Assembly (NCBI GenBank): GCA_043744175.1 | Contig: JAYTVD010000018.1 | Span: forward strand, 1-33,960 | DNA from: JANMEX01 sp043744175 | Lineage (GTDB): Bacteria > Pseudomonadota > Alphaproteobacteria > Rhizobiales > Rhizobiaceae | Length of the DNA stretch: 33,960 nt | Direction: 5' to 3' | In this document: positions 16,943 to 24,691 of the stretch, one piece after another | Position numbering within the stretch: position 1 is the stretch's first letter | Layout of the letters: every line of letters begins with the position of its first letter | The notes under the pieces: model-generated | Database searches by the model: none | What the model saw: only the letters and a program-made list of their open reading frames with translations | What the model was told of the DNA's origin: nothing | Program-made: the position numbers and the translations under genes

Positions 16943-17284
16943 ATGAAATTTTGGAACATTCTGAGCTGCGTCAGCGTGCTCATCATATCGCAGGCGAACG
17001 CCGGACAGATGATTGTTGGCGGTTACAGCGCCATGCCAGCAGATGCGCCGGAAGCGGTTTCTATTGCCAAAGCCGCCGTCAAAATGAAGAACGCGCTTCC
17101 AGAATCTAAAAAGGTAAAGCTGCTTTCAATCATTGATGCGCAGAGCCAAGTTGTTGCCGGGCAGAATTTCAAGCTGTGCATCAGCGTCAAACAGGCATCG
17201 CACAAGGTGCGCGTTCAAACCGTAGTGTATCGCGATTTGGGCGGTAAGCTCATTCTTACTGAATGGACACCGAAGGGCTGCTGA
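16943..17284 (+). CDS. Small exported cystatin (stefin)-like protein
   Basis: A 113-residue protein with a signal peptide ending at ANA (18-20). The mature part starts GQMIVGGYS and has all the landmarks of the cystatin fold in order: an N-terminal Gly-Gly (26-27), a helix at about 37-50, the inhibitory hairpin motif QVVAG at 69-73, and a final strand with VVYRDLGGKLILTEW before a C-terminal Cys. Cystatins inhibit papain-like cysteine proteases by a wedge made of the Gly, QxVxG and a second hairpin. Cys79 and Cys113 could form a disulfide. AAGGCGG precedes the ATG. Its stop touches the stop of the facing SH3b gene. Protease inhibition in the periplasm is inferred; the target is unknown. Confidence 0.75.
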   Translation: MKFWNILSCVSVLIISQANAGQMIVGGYSAMPADAPEAVSIAKAAVKMKNALPESKKVKLLSIIDAQSQVVAGQNFKLCISVKQASHKVRVQTVVYRDLGGKLILTEWTPKGC

Positions 17285-17794
17285 TTAGCCCTCGCCTTCT
17301 TCGCATTTCAAATACGGATCAAACACCCAGCCCGCTTTATTGTCTTCCGCCAAGCGCTCAACGGCCACCCAGCTTTTGCCGTTTAGCTTCTTTTCCTCAT
17401 AGGGCCGCACGCGCACGCCATTGGCCCACGTGCCAAGGATTTTGCCATTGGGCTGTTCGCGGATATTCAGCGGCGTGCCTGTCGGGTCTTTGACTGTGCA
17501 GATTTTGCCAAGCTCGTCAGTGCCGGTGCATTTCAGATAATCGGCGAACACATAGCCCCAGCTTTCGCTATATTTGGCAATAAGCGCCCACTTCTTGCCC
17601 TTGGCCTCTTTGTGTTCAATGAACTCCACTTTGGTGCCTTTTTTGAGCGTAGAGAGAATTTTGCCATTCGGCCCATCGCGCACGTTCAGCGGTGTGCCTG
17701 TCGGGTCAATCACGGTGCAAATGGGTGGACCATCGCATGCGATTGCGGCGTTTGATAAAAGAAGTAGCGCTAGAACCAGTGATGTTTTGCGCAT
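17285..17794 (-). CDS. Exported protein with tandem SH3b repeats
   Basis: A 169-residue exported protein. The signal peptide runs to about residue 19 and is followed by Cys20; the AIAC junction is only a poor lipobox, so lipoprotein status is uncertain. The rest is two SH3_3-like repeats, about 26-89 and 99-164. Each starts with CTV-x-DPTGTPLN-[VI]-R, contains PNGKIL, and ends with YLKC, so each may be closed by its own disulfide. The close similarity of the repeats shows recent internal duplication. Bacterial SH3 domains usually bind cell-wall peptides; no enzyme domain is present. It converges on the cystatin-like gene with no base between the stops. Exact function is not known. Confidence 0.82.
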   Translation of the reverse strand: MRKTSLVLALLLLSNAAIACDGPPICTVIDPTGTPLNVRDGPNGKILSTLKKGTKVEFIEHKEAKGKKWALIAKYSESWGYVFADYLKCTGTDELGKICTVKDPTGTPLNIREQPNGKILGTWANGVRVRPYEEKKLNGKSWVAVERLAEDNKAGWVFDPYLKCEEGEG

Positions 17795-17971
17795 GTGACT
17801 TGCCCTCTACAAACAATGCAGCTACCCATGATGAGAGTTTACCCAAAGGCCAAAGTTGTAAAGCGAAATATCAAACGTTCGCAATTTATTGACAATATGT
17901 CGTCACTGTTCGACTTTCAGTTTGCTTAAGAATAGGTTAAGACTTTCGTCTGAAACAACAGAGGGTTATCA

Positions 17972-18367
17972 ATGTCCAATTCTATTTCTTTGCTTATTAG
18001 CCGCATTTTCTTGGCTATTCTTTTCATCCCAGCCGGTATTCAAAAATTTGGTGCCATTGAAGGCACAGCCGGTTACATTTCGGCTATGGGCTTGCCAGCT
18101 GGCACAGCCTTGGCTTGGATCTCCGCTATATTTGAAGTGGTCGCCGGCATTGCCATTCTCATTGGCTTCCAGACCCGCATCGCTTCCTACCTTTTGGCGG
18201 CCTTCTGCTTGTTCACTGGCTACGTGTTCCATTATTCAGCTTCCGCTGGCGATGCGACAGGCATGCAGATGATTATGTTCATGAAGAACATCTCCATTGC
18301 AGGCGGCTTCTTGGCGCTCGCAGCTGCTGGCGCAGGTGCTTACTCGGTTGATGCCAAGCGTGCATAA
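17972..18367 (+). CDS. DoxX family membrane protein
   Basis: A 131-residue four-helix inner-membrane protein. Hydrophobic segments lie at about 5-25, 45-65, 68-88 and 105-125. The DoxX pattern is clear: RIFLAILFIPAGIQKFGAIEGTAGY near the start, LPAGTALAWISAIFEVVAGIAILIGF in the middle, and FMKNISIAGGFLAL near the end. Some DoxX relatives take part in thiol or redox stress complexes, but for most members no reaction is known, and none can be assigned here. GAGGG precedes the ATG. It is followed by a strong terminator that also serves hisG, and it has no obvious operon partner. Confidence 0.88.
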   Translation: MSNSISLLISRIFLAILFIPAGIQKFGAIEGTAGYISAMGLPAGTALAWISAIFEVVAGIAILIGFQTRIASYLLAAFCLFTGYVFHYSASAGDATGMQMIMFMKNISIAGGFLALAAAGAGAYSVDAKRA

Positions 18368-18384
18368 CACCGACAAATAGTTAG

Positions 18385-18414
18385 AAAAAAGCCCGGTTTT
18401 TCCGGGCTTTTTTT
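18385..18414. terminator. Bidirectional intrinsic terminator between the DoxX gene and hisG
   Basis: GCCCGG at 18391-18396 and CCGGGC at 18402-18407 are flanked by six A's on the left and seven T's on the right, so the hairpin carries a T-run on both strands. Its right end overlaps the first bases of the hisG stop codon. Confidence 0.9.
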
Positions 18415-19102
18415 ATGAGAATTTTTCGATGACTTGGCGCACCAGTGCGGCGTCTTCATCTGTGCGTTCGCGCTTCGTTAGTGCCAAACACGCTTCTGAT
18501 TTCAGCATCACGCCGTCTTCCAAAATGCGTAGCTGATTAGCATGCAGCGTCGAGCCAGTGCTGGTGATATCCACAATAATATCCGCCTGCCCTGCCGCCG
18601 GTGCGCCTTCCGTTGCGCCTAGGCTTTCGACAATACGATACATTTGAATGCCGTGCTGGCCGGAGAAGAAGCTTTGGCTGAGCCGCCAATATTTGGTAGC
18701 TATGCGCAGGCGGCGGCCATGACGCTGTCGAAACTCTGCCGCCACATCATCAAGATCGGCCATGGTGACGACATCAATCCAGCTATCCGGAACCGCCACC
18801 ACGACATCCGCATGGCCGAAGCCGAGGCGCGCGGGAATGCTCACGCGGGCGTCAAAATCGGCGATGGTCTCGCGTAGCAGGTCTTCGCCCGTCACGCCCA
18901 TGTCGATGGTTCCCGCGGCAAGCTCGCGGGCGATTTCGGAGGCCGACAAAAACGCCACATCGACGCCGGGCAGACCTTCAATATCCGCGCTATACTTGCG
19001 GGCATCGCCGCTTTGCCGCACGTTAATGCCGAAGCCTGCCAGCGCTTCCAGCGATTGTTCTTTGAGGCGGCCCTTGGAGGGAAGTCCGAGACGAATGGTC
19101 AT
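18413..19102 (-). CDS. hisG: ATP phosphoribosyltransferase, short form
   Basis: A 229-residue enzyme catalysing the first step of histidine synthesis, the condensation of ATP with PRPP. It is the short form (HisGS): it lacks the C-terminal regulatory domain of the E. coli enzyme and needs HisZ. Recognisable parts are the N-terminal LGLPSKGRLKEQSLEAL, the VTGEDLLRE loop, and the PRPP-binding segment VDITSTGSTLHANQLR. The start ATG overlaps the hisZ stop by four bases (ATGA), implying translational coupling. The order hisS-hisZ-hisG on the minus strand fits the known Rhizobiales arrangement. The stop codon lies inside the shared terminator. Confidence 0.95.
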   Translation of the reverse strand: MTIRLGLPSKGRLKEQSLEALAGFGINVRQSGDARKYSADIEGLPGVDVAFLSASEIARELAAGTIDMGVTGEDLLRETIADFDARVSIPARLGFGHADVVVAVPDSWIDVVTMADLDDVAAEFRQRHGRRLRIATKYWRLSQSFFSGQHGIQMYRIVESLGATEGAPAAGQADIIVDITSTGSTLHANQLRILEDGVMLKSEACLALTKRERTDEDAALVRQVIEKFS

Positions 19103-20199
19103 TGTGCGGCCACCTGTTCAATGCGGTCCAGCCAGACGGAAAAGCCGACGCCGGGGATCGAGCTTGATGCGCCGAGCAGCGTGAGCAGCCGGTCATAGCG
19201 CCCGCCGCCGACCAGCGGTTTTGGCTGACCATCGACGAATAATTCAAACACCATGCCGGTATAATAATCCAGCGGGCGGCCAAAGGCGGCGTCATAGGAA
19301 ATGGCGCTAAGGTCGAGCCCCTCGGCAACGCAGGCCTCCACCCGCGCACCAAAACGCGCCAACGCTTCATCCAGCGCGAGACCGGATTTTATGGCGAAAG
19401 CGGAAAGTGCGGCAGGCGCTTGGCGCAGCGGCACATGGATGGACAGAAATTCCGTCAGCGCGGCCAGTGCTTTGGGCGACAGGCGCACGCTGGTCAGCTC
19501 GTGCTTTTCCATCATGCGGCGGGCAATTTCTTGCGGGCTACGGCCGAACGATGGCGCGATGCCGGCGAGTTTCATTTTCTTGGCGATATGGTTGGCCAAA
19601 GCTGCTTCATCGCCGTCACTAACCAGCGCAGCCACCGCTTCATCGACCACCGCAACTTCCGCCGTGCGGCCTAAATCTTGTAGTGCCGCATTGAGCGATG
19701 CTTCCACGCCGAAAGCGCGGGCAAGGCGCATACGCCATCCGCGCGGCAGGCCGAGCGCGGCGAGCACAGCCTCAAACACGGCTTGATCGCCGAGTGATGT
19801 GCGGGTTTTTGTGTTTGGAAGTGCCGCCGCAATCAGGGCATGAGCATCGGCCAGCGAACGCGCATCGGCGCTGGCCAAATTCGGCTCGCCAAGGTCTTCA
19901 ATGCCCGCCTGATAAAACTCATTGCCGCCCTCGCGGCGCTGGCGAAACACCTCGCCCACATACCAATAACGCTGCGGCGTGTGCGCCTTGTTGGCGATAT
20001 GATCGAGGCAGACGGGAATGGTGAACTCGGGGCGCAGGCATAAGGTGTTGCCGGTTTCGGACTCGGTAAGGAAAATGCGTCGGCGCAGATCTTCGCCTGC
20101 CATATCGAGGAACGGATCGGCAGGTTGGAGCACGGGAATGTTCACCGCCGCTGCATTGCGCGTGGCTAGGAAGGTAGTGAGCGTGGTGGTGAGGGTCAT
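19099..20199 (-). CDS. hisZ: ATP phosphoribosyltransferase regulatory subunit HisZ
   Basis: A 366-residue paralog of the histidyl-tRNA synthetase catalytic core. It forms a hetero-octamer with short HisG and provides activity and histidine feedback. Class II synthetase-like stretches are seen: LCLRPEFTIPVCLDHI, a motif 2-like RYWYVGEVFRQRREGGNEFYQAG (about 93-115), and a C-terminal LVGGGRYDRLL. It has no anticodon-binding domain. It pairs with the adjacent short hisG. The frame continues upstream to 20301 through the repeat element, but the ATG at 20199, before LTTTLTTFLATRN, has GGAG upstream and fits the family start. Distinguishing it from a true HisS rests on its length, on the hisG overlap, and on hisS itself being next door. 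Confidence 0.93.
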   Translation of the reverse strand: MTLTTTLTTFLATRNAAAVNIPVLQPADPFLDMAGEDLRRRIFLTESETGNTLCLRPEFTIPVCLDHIANKAHTPQRYWYVGEVFRQRREGGNEFYQAGIEDLGEPNLASADARSLADAHALIAAALPNTKTRTSLGDQAVFEAVLAALGLPRGWRMRLARAFGVEASLNAALQDLGRTAEVAVVDEAVAALVSDGDEAALANHIAKKMKLAGIAPSFGRSPQEIARRMMEKHELTSVRLSPKALAALTEFLSIHVPLRQAPAALSAFAIKSGLALDEALARFGARVEACVAEGLDLSAISYDAAFGRPLDYYTGMVFELFVDGQPKPLVGGGRYDRLLTLLGASSSIPGVGFSVWLDRIEQVAAQ

Positions 20200-20221
20200 G
20201 GGGCGACGCTCCGCAAAGTTA

Positions 20222-20376
20222 GGCGCGAGGCGCCCCCCTCTGTCCTGTCGGACATCTCCCCCGCGAGGGGGGAGATCACGCTCACCGCCGCCTGCTGCCA
20301 ATTTCGAAATTTGACGATTATCGATCTCCCCCCTTGCGGGGGAGATGCCGACAGGCAGAGGGGGGCGCCTCGCGCC
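20222..20376. repeat. 155-bp palindromic repeat element with 21-bp terminal inverted repeats
   Basis: Positions 20222-20242 and 20356-20376 are exact inverted copies of 21 bases, beginning GGCGCGAGGCGCC. The similarity continues inward as TCTG-TCCTGTCGG-ACATCTCCCCC, with small differences. Each side also has its own hairpin: ATCTCCCCC/GGGGGAGAT around 20254-20276 on the left and 20323-20345 on the right. It has no coding capacity. The structure and C-rich and G-rich runs resemble the intergenic palindromes common in Rhizobiales genomes. It lies between the hisS stop (10 bp away) and the hisZ start, so it is transcribed as part of the his unit and could fold into a large RNA hairpin. Confidence 0.9.
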
Positions 20377-20386
20377 ATGCTATCCA

Positions 20387-21970
20387 TCATACCCCAGCCT
20401 TCTGCGCCGCCAGCATCAGCTTCACTTCTTCCACCAAATCCTTTTCATCAACCATCTTCTCGCCCGCCTTAGCTTCTTTCCATTCGGCGTTATCCGTAAT
20501 GGTCGCAGCGATGCGTTTGCCTTCGATCAGGTCTTTGATAATCAGCTTACCTTCCGCCCGCTCGTTGCCGCCTTGGATGATGGCTATCGGGCAGTTGCGG
20601 CGGTCGGCGTATCTTAGTTGTTTCGGGAAATCCTTAGGATTGCCTTGGAACATTTCGGCGCGGATGCCGGAATTGCGTAGCTTTTGCGTCATTTTTTGAT
20701 AGCGGCCAAGGCTATCCGTGTCGCGGTCCATTACGGTTACCAGCACGGGCGCGATGACGTCGGAGACGTCCAGCTTGCCAAGATTTTTCAAGGCAGTCAT
20801 CAGGCGCGAGACGCCGATGGAGAAGCCGGTGGCCGGAACATCCTGCCCCGTAAAGCGCTTCACTAACCCGTCATACCGCCCGCCACCGCCGACCGAGCCG
20901 AACTGGACCTTTTCGCCCTTTTCATTGGTGACATCGAACAGGAGCTCAGCTTCGTAAACAGGGCCGGTGTAGTATTCGAGGCCGCGGACGACAGATCTAT
21001 CAAATCGAATTCGTTTAGAACCATAACCCGCGCCAGCGATAATTTCGAACATTTGAGTCAATTCAGCGATAGCCTGTTGCCCCGAATTTGTCTCACCAAA
21101 TACCCCTTCAAGTCCCGCAATGTTCGAAAGGTTCGAAAAGTAATTATTGGGAACATCTACGCGCTCCAATTCGTCACCAGTAACCAACGATGGTTCGTCT
21201 TCAGCTCTCCGATAGCCACTTAATTTCGTTGAAATCAGATAGCTTTCAACAACAGCGATTGCAGACTTGTCCAGGCCCGCGCCTTTGGTAAAATCCCCGC
21301 TCTCGTCCTTGCGCCCTGCACCCAGCAGCAACGCGACGCCTTCGACTCCAAACTTATCCAGTTTATCAATCGCCCGCAGCACGGTGAGCTTCTGCCCCGC
21401 ATCGGTAACGCCAATGGCTTCCATCACGCCATCCAGCACTTTGCGGTTATTCACCCGAATGACGTAATCGCCGCGCTTAATCCCCAGCGCTTCCATCGTG
21501 TCGGCCATCATCATGCACATTTCGGCATCGGCCTGCACGCCCGGCGCGCCGACTGTATCGGCATCGAATTGCATGAATTGGCGGAAGCGGCCAGGACCTG
21601 GCTTTTCGTTGCGGAACACCCAGCCTTGGCGATAGGTGCGGTAGGGCAGTTGGATTTCGTTGATGTTTTCTGCCACATGGCGGGCCAGCGGCGCGGTGAG
21701 ATCATAGCGCAGGCTCATCCATTGCTCGTCGTCGTCCTGAACCGAGAACACGCCCTCGTTCGGGCGGTCGGTATCGGGCAGGAATTTGCCGAGACAATCG
21801 GTATATTCAAACATCGGCGTTTCGACCGGATCAAAGCCATAATGCTCATAAACTTTGCGAATTTGCGCCACCATCTTATCCGTCGCGCGGATATCGTCTG
21901 GCGTGCGATCCACAAATCCACGCGGCTGGCGGGCTTTGAGCTTCTGCTGCTTTTTGGGCTTGTCGGTCAT
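20387..21970 (-). CDS. hisS: Histidyl-tRNA synthetase
   Basis: A 527-residue class II aminoacyl-tRNA synthetase of the longer alphaproteobacterial type, charging tRNA-His. Motif 2 is YRTYRQGWVFRNEKPGPGRFRQF (about 110-132). The histidine-specific signature is VVRGLEYYTGPVYEAEL, motif 3 is ATGFSIGVSRLM, and an anticodon-binding domain makes up the last 100 or so residues. The frame is open upstream to 22258, but homology begins at MTDKPKKQQKLKARQPRGF, giving the ATG at 21970. Positions 21001-21240 have about 45% GC by hand count against roughly 58-60% in lines on either side, with different codon choice, although the reading frame and motifs stay intact. It leads the hisS-hisZ-hisG unit. Confidence 0.95.
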   Translation of the reverse strand: MTDKPKKQQKLKARQPRGFVDRTPDDIRATDKMVAQIRKVYEHYGFDPVETPMFEYTDCLGKFLPDTDRPNEGVFSVQDDDEQWMSLRYDLTAPLARHVAENINEIQLPYRTYRQGWVFRNEKPGPGRFRQFMQFDADTVGAPGVQADAEMCMMMADTMEALGIKRGDYVIRVNNRKVLDGVMEAIGVTDAGQKLTVLRAIDKLDKFGVEGVALLLGAGRKDESGDFTKGAGLDKSAIAVVESYLISTKLSGYRRAEDEPSLVTGDELERVDVPNNYFSNLSNIAGLEGVFGETNSGQQAIAELTQMFEIIAGAGYGSKRIRFDRSVVRGLEYYTGPVYEAELLFDVTNEKGEKVQFGSVGGGGRYDGLVKRFTGQDVPATGFSIGVSRLMTALKNLGKLDVSDVIAPVLVTVMDRDTDSLGRYQKMTQKLRNSGIRAEMFQGNPKDFPKQLRYADRRNCPIAIIQGGNERAEGKLIIKDLIEGKRIAATITDNAEWKEAKAGEKMVDEKDLVEEVKLMLAAQKAGV

Positions 21971-22075
21971 GATGAATGGAGCCTTCACTATTTGCCGCTT
22001 CCTAGCGGAAGGGGGGGCAAGGGGCAAGGGCGGAGTGTTCTTGCGTTTCCTTCGGTGAATACCTAAATCAGCTAT

Positions 22076-22408
22076 ATGAACCCAATTCGCTTCCTTCTGC
22101 CGCTCTTTATCCTCGTCGCCCTCATCGGCGCGCCGTTTGGCATGGGGCGGATGATGGATGGGGCTCATTTGCACAGCGAACATGCCGCTATGGCGGGCAT
22201 GGGCCATGGCGATATGGTTGGCGGCAAGGCGGGCGACCACAAGCCAAACACGCTGCATTTTGTGATGTGCAGCGCCACCGTGGCCATGCAGGCTGCGGCG
22301 CCAATGGCGCAGTTACTATCCTTTGAGATTGAGCGCCCGCTTATTGTTGCGGATGCGACCCTTCGCGGCAATGGTCTCCTGCCGCTAACACCCCCTCCCC
22401 GCGCCTAA
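22076..22408 (+). CDS. Small exported His/Met-rich protein
   Basis: A 110-residue protein with a hydrophobic N-terminal segment at about 4-22 (signal peptide or anchor). The following part is rich in Met and His (GMGRMMDGAHLHSEHAAMAGMGHGDM, read as two adjoining stretches). A central HFVMCSATVAM precedes a short tail ending TPPPRA. I do not recognise a family. The Met/His pattern and the following DUF305 gene 80 bp downstream suggest binding of copper or another soft metal in the periplasm. No clear ribosome site precedes the ATG. It diverges from hisS with about 105 bp between the starts. Being an unrelated small membrane protein is possible. Confidence 0.65.
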   Translation: MNPIRFLLPLFILVALIGAPFGMGRMMDGAHLHSEHAAMAGMGHGDMVGGKAGDHKPNTLHFVMCSATVAMQAAAPMAQLLSFEIERPLIVADATLRGNGLLPLTPPPRA

Positions 22409-22488
22409 TTCCTATTATCTGACTTTGTATCGCGAGCCGCGCCCTGCGGCACTCGCTCGAACTTTGACATCTAAAAGGAATTTGAAAC

Positions 22489-22935
22489 ATGAGAAATCAA
22501 ACACTTCTAACAGCGCTGATCGCGCTGGTTATCGGCCTTGCGCTCGGCTTCATAGCAGCACCTAAAATGGGCGGCATGATGGACCACGACATGGGCCAAA
22601 TGGGTGGCATGAAAATGGACCATGATATGAGCAACATGGACATGGGCGGCATGGATATGTCCAAGCCGAAGGGCGACCAAGGCGCTTCATCGCTCGCCTT
22701 TGCCAAAGCCAATAGTGACATGCACACCGGCATGTCCATTGAGTTTTCCGGCAACGCCGATGTGGACTTTGCCAAGGGCATGGTTCCCCATCATCGGGGC
22801 GCGATTGAAATGGCTAAAATCGAGCTACAATATGGCAAGGATGCCGATATGCGCAAACTTGCCGAAGGCGTGATTGCCGCGCAGGAAGCGGAAATCAAAT
22901 TCATGAATGAGTGGATTGCCAAGAACGCTAAATAA
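22489..22935 (+). CDS. DUF305 family exported metal-binding-like protein
   Basis: A 148-residue protein with an N-terminal hydrophobic helix (about 6-24) for export or anchoring. Residues 27-58 are a Met/His/Asp-rich run with repeated MGGM, MDHDM and MDMG units. The DUF305 domain follows, with the hallmark MVPHHRGAIEMA at 98-109 and a helical C-terminus ending EWIAKNAK. DUF305 proteins are ferritin-like four-helix proteins. Some relatives such as CopM bind copper, and the Met-rich segment fits Cu(I). The role in copper tolerance is inferred. AAAGGAA precedes the ATG at a good distance. It probably shares a transcript with the preceding His/Met-rich gene. Confidence 0.85.
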   Translation: MRNQTLLTALIALVIGLALGFIAAPKMGGMMDHDMGQMGGMKMDHDMSNMDMGGMDMSKPKGDQGASSLAFAKANSDMHTGMSIEFSGNADVDFAKGMVPHHRGAIEMAKIELQYGKDADMRKLAEGVIAAQEAEIKFMNEWIAKNAK

Positions 22936-23013
22936 CCGGAAGTGCGCGGGTGCTGAAATGCGCTCGCGCGCAATCCCGTATTTTATGCTACATCATACCC
23001 TCGGGGTGATGGC

Positions 23014-23853
23014 ATGCAGATTTTCATACTCACAACACTAACGATGATTGCCTTTGCGGCCAATTCAGTTCTTGGCAGACTTGCGCTTGGCACAACTGCC
23101 ATTGACCCTGCCAGCTATACCTTCATACGGCTTGCCTCGGGTGCCGTCGTACTGGCGCTGCTTATCAGATTTGACAACAAAAAAAGCACAGTTATTGCTG
23201 GCAATTGGGCTTCAGCAACAGCGTTGTTTATTTACGCTGCCGCTTTTTCCTATGCCTATATTCGCCTTCCCGCTGGCACAGGTGCACTGGTGCTTTTCAC
23301 ATCGGTACAAGCAACGATGATTGTATGGGGTCTATATGGCGGTGACAGACCAAGTTCAGGCGAATGGCTTGGGCAATTCATCGCATTCGCGGCGTTTGTC
23401 TGGCTCATTTCGCCAGGTATTACCGCACCGCATCCAGCTAGCTCTGCATTGATGGCGCTGGCTGGATTTGCTTGGGGTGTCTATTCGATTAGGGGCAAGA
23501 AATCCGGTGATCCACTGCACGCTACGACGGGTAACTTCCTACGATCTGTCCCTATGGCATTGGCATTGCTAGTTTTGTATCACGCACGCATATCCACCCC
23601 GCTCACCGGCATCATTTTGGCGCTGATTTCGGGCGCCATCACATCTGGGTTGGGCTATGCGCTGTGGTATCGCGTATTAACACAATTAACCTCGGTTCAG
23701 GCCGCATTGGTGCAACTTTCTGTACCTGCCATTGCTGCCGGTGGCGGCATCGCCCTTATGGGTGAGCCAGTCACGCTGCGTTACATAGTGTGCTCAGCAA
23801 TGATCATAAGCGGAATTGGTCTGTCAATATTTGCAAAGGACCGTCGATCATAG
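23014..23853 (+). CDS. EamA/DMT superfamily transporter
   Basis: A 279-residue inner-membrane protein with about ten hydrophobic segments arranged as two EamA repeats. The first covers about 1-130 (FAANSVLGRLALG, then FIRLASGAVVLALL), and the second about 145-275 (ALAGFAWGVYSIRGKK, then SGLGYALWYRVLTQLTSVQAALVQLSVPAIAAGGG). The pattern YALWYRVL-x-x-L with the following helix, and the final MGEPVTLRYIVCSAMIISGIGL, are typical of the family. DMT carriers export metabolites such as amino acids or take up others; no substrate is indicated here. It converges on tag with 21 bp between stops. Confidence 0.88.
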   Translation: MQIFILTTLTMIAFAANSVLGRLALGTTAIDPASYTFIRLASGAVVLALLIRFDNKKSTVIAGNWASATALFIYAAAFSYAYIRLPAGTGALVLFTSVQATMIVWGLYGGDRPSSGEWLGQFIAFAAFVWLISPGITAPHPASSALMALAGFAWGVYSIRGKKSGDPLHATTGNFLRSVPMALALLVLYHARISTPLTGIILALISGAITSGLGYALWYRVLTQLTSVQAALVQLSVPAIAAGGGIALMGEPVTLRYIVCSAMIISGIGLSIFAKDRRS

Positions 23854-23874
23854 GTCAGTGAGCGGGCGTTTTCG

Positions 23875-24510
23875 CTATTTATGCTTGTCCATCTTACCCC
23901 TCGCCGCCAGCAGCGGCGCGCGACAATGACAGCCTTCCACATGATCGTTCACCAGCCCCATGGCCTGCATGAAAGCATAGCAGGTAGTGGGGCCGACAAA
24001 GCTCCAGCCGCGCTTTTTCAAGTCTTTCGACAGGCGGGTGGAAGCGGCACTCGTGGGCTGCGATGTCAGCGTGGCGAAATCGCAAGTAAAGTCGCGCTCA
24101 TGGGCGGGCGGTTCGTGGCTCCAGAAATAGGCGTTGAGCGAGCCAAATTCCCGCTCCAATTCTATCGCGCGGTTGGCATTGTTGATGGTGGAAACGATTT
24201 TGCCGCGATGGCGCACAATGCCTGCGTCTGCCACCAAGCGCTCAATATCGGCGTCATCAAACTTCGCGACCTTATGGAAATCAAACTCCGCAAAGGCGGC
24301 GCGGAAATTGTCGCGCTTTCTTAGTATCGTCAGCCAGGACAGGCCGGATTGGAACCCCTCGAGGCAGATTTTCTCGAACAGCCGCGTGTCGTTGGTAACC
24401 GCATTGCCCCATTCCTCGTCGTGATAACGCAGATATTCGCCATCCGCGCCCGGCCACCAGCAGCGGATTTTGCCGTCTGAACCCTCGATTAAACCCTGCG
24501 CCAATGCCAT
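23875..24510 (-). CDS. tag: DNA-3-methyladenine glycosylase I
   Basis: A 211-residue base-excision repair enzyme that removes 3-methyladenine from alkylated DNA. The TAG family pattern is complete: RCWWPG at 16-21, LRYHDEEWG (His30), FEKICLEGFQSGLSWLTILRKRDNFR, and at the end GWSFVGPTTCYAFMQAMGLVNDHVEGC. The zinc ligands of E. coli Tag (Cys4, His17, His175 and Cys179) have counterparts at Cys17, His30, His190 and Cys194. Length is slightly above E. coli Tag (187) because of a longer N-terminus. It is a single gene, convergent with the EamA transporter and divergent from the L,D-transpeptidase gene. Confidence 0.95.
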   Translation of the reverse strand: MALAQGLIEGSDGKIRCWWPGADGEYLRYHDEEWGNAVTNDTRLFEKICLEGFQSGLSWLTILRKRDNFRAAFAEFDFHKVAKFDDADIERLVADAGIVRHRGKIVSTINNANRAIELEREFGSLNAYFWSHEPPAHERDFTCDFATLTSQPTSAASTRLSKDLKKRGWSFVGPTTCYAFMQAMGLVNDHVEGCHCRAPLLAARGKMDKHK

Positions 24511-24691
24511 TTTAGACTTCCTTAACTATGCCCGCAAACCAGCGCGTAACCATACCAAATGGTTTACGCCACAATTTGCTTTTTATGAAATTTGATTCAC
24601 CATTTGTCTTCATCTTTCTACGACACTGCTGACATAGGCCAGTTTCAGGTCTCACAATTGTCTGTGGCGAAATGTTCGAGGTACGCCTGTT

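Noticed and set aside
21569..22066. A 165-codon plus-strand frame opposite the start of hisS
   Set aside because: The hisS frame has class II synthetase motifs over this stretch, and the antisense frame has no support.
22943..22972. TGCGCG/CGCGCA inverted repeat after the DUF305 gene
   Set aside because: A 6-bp stem with an 18-nt loop and only a short T stretch several bases away is too weak to call as a terminator.
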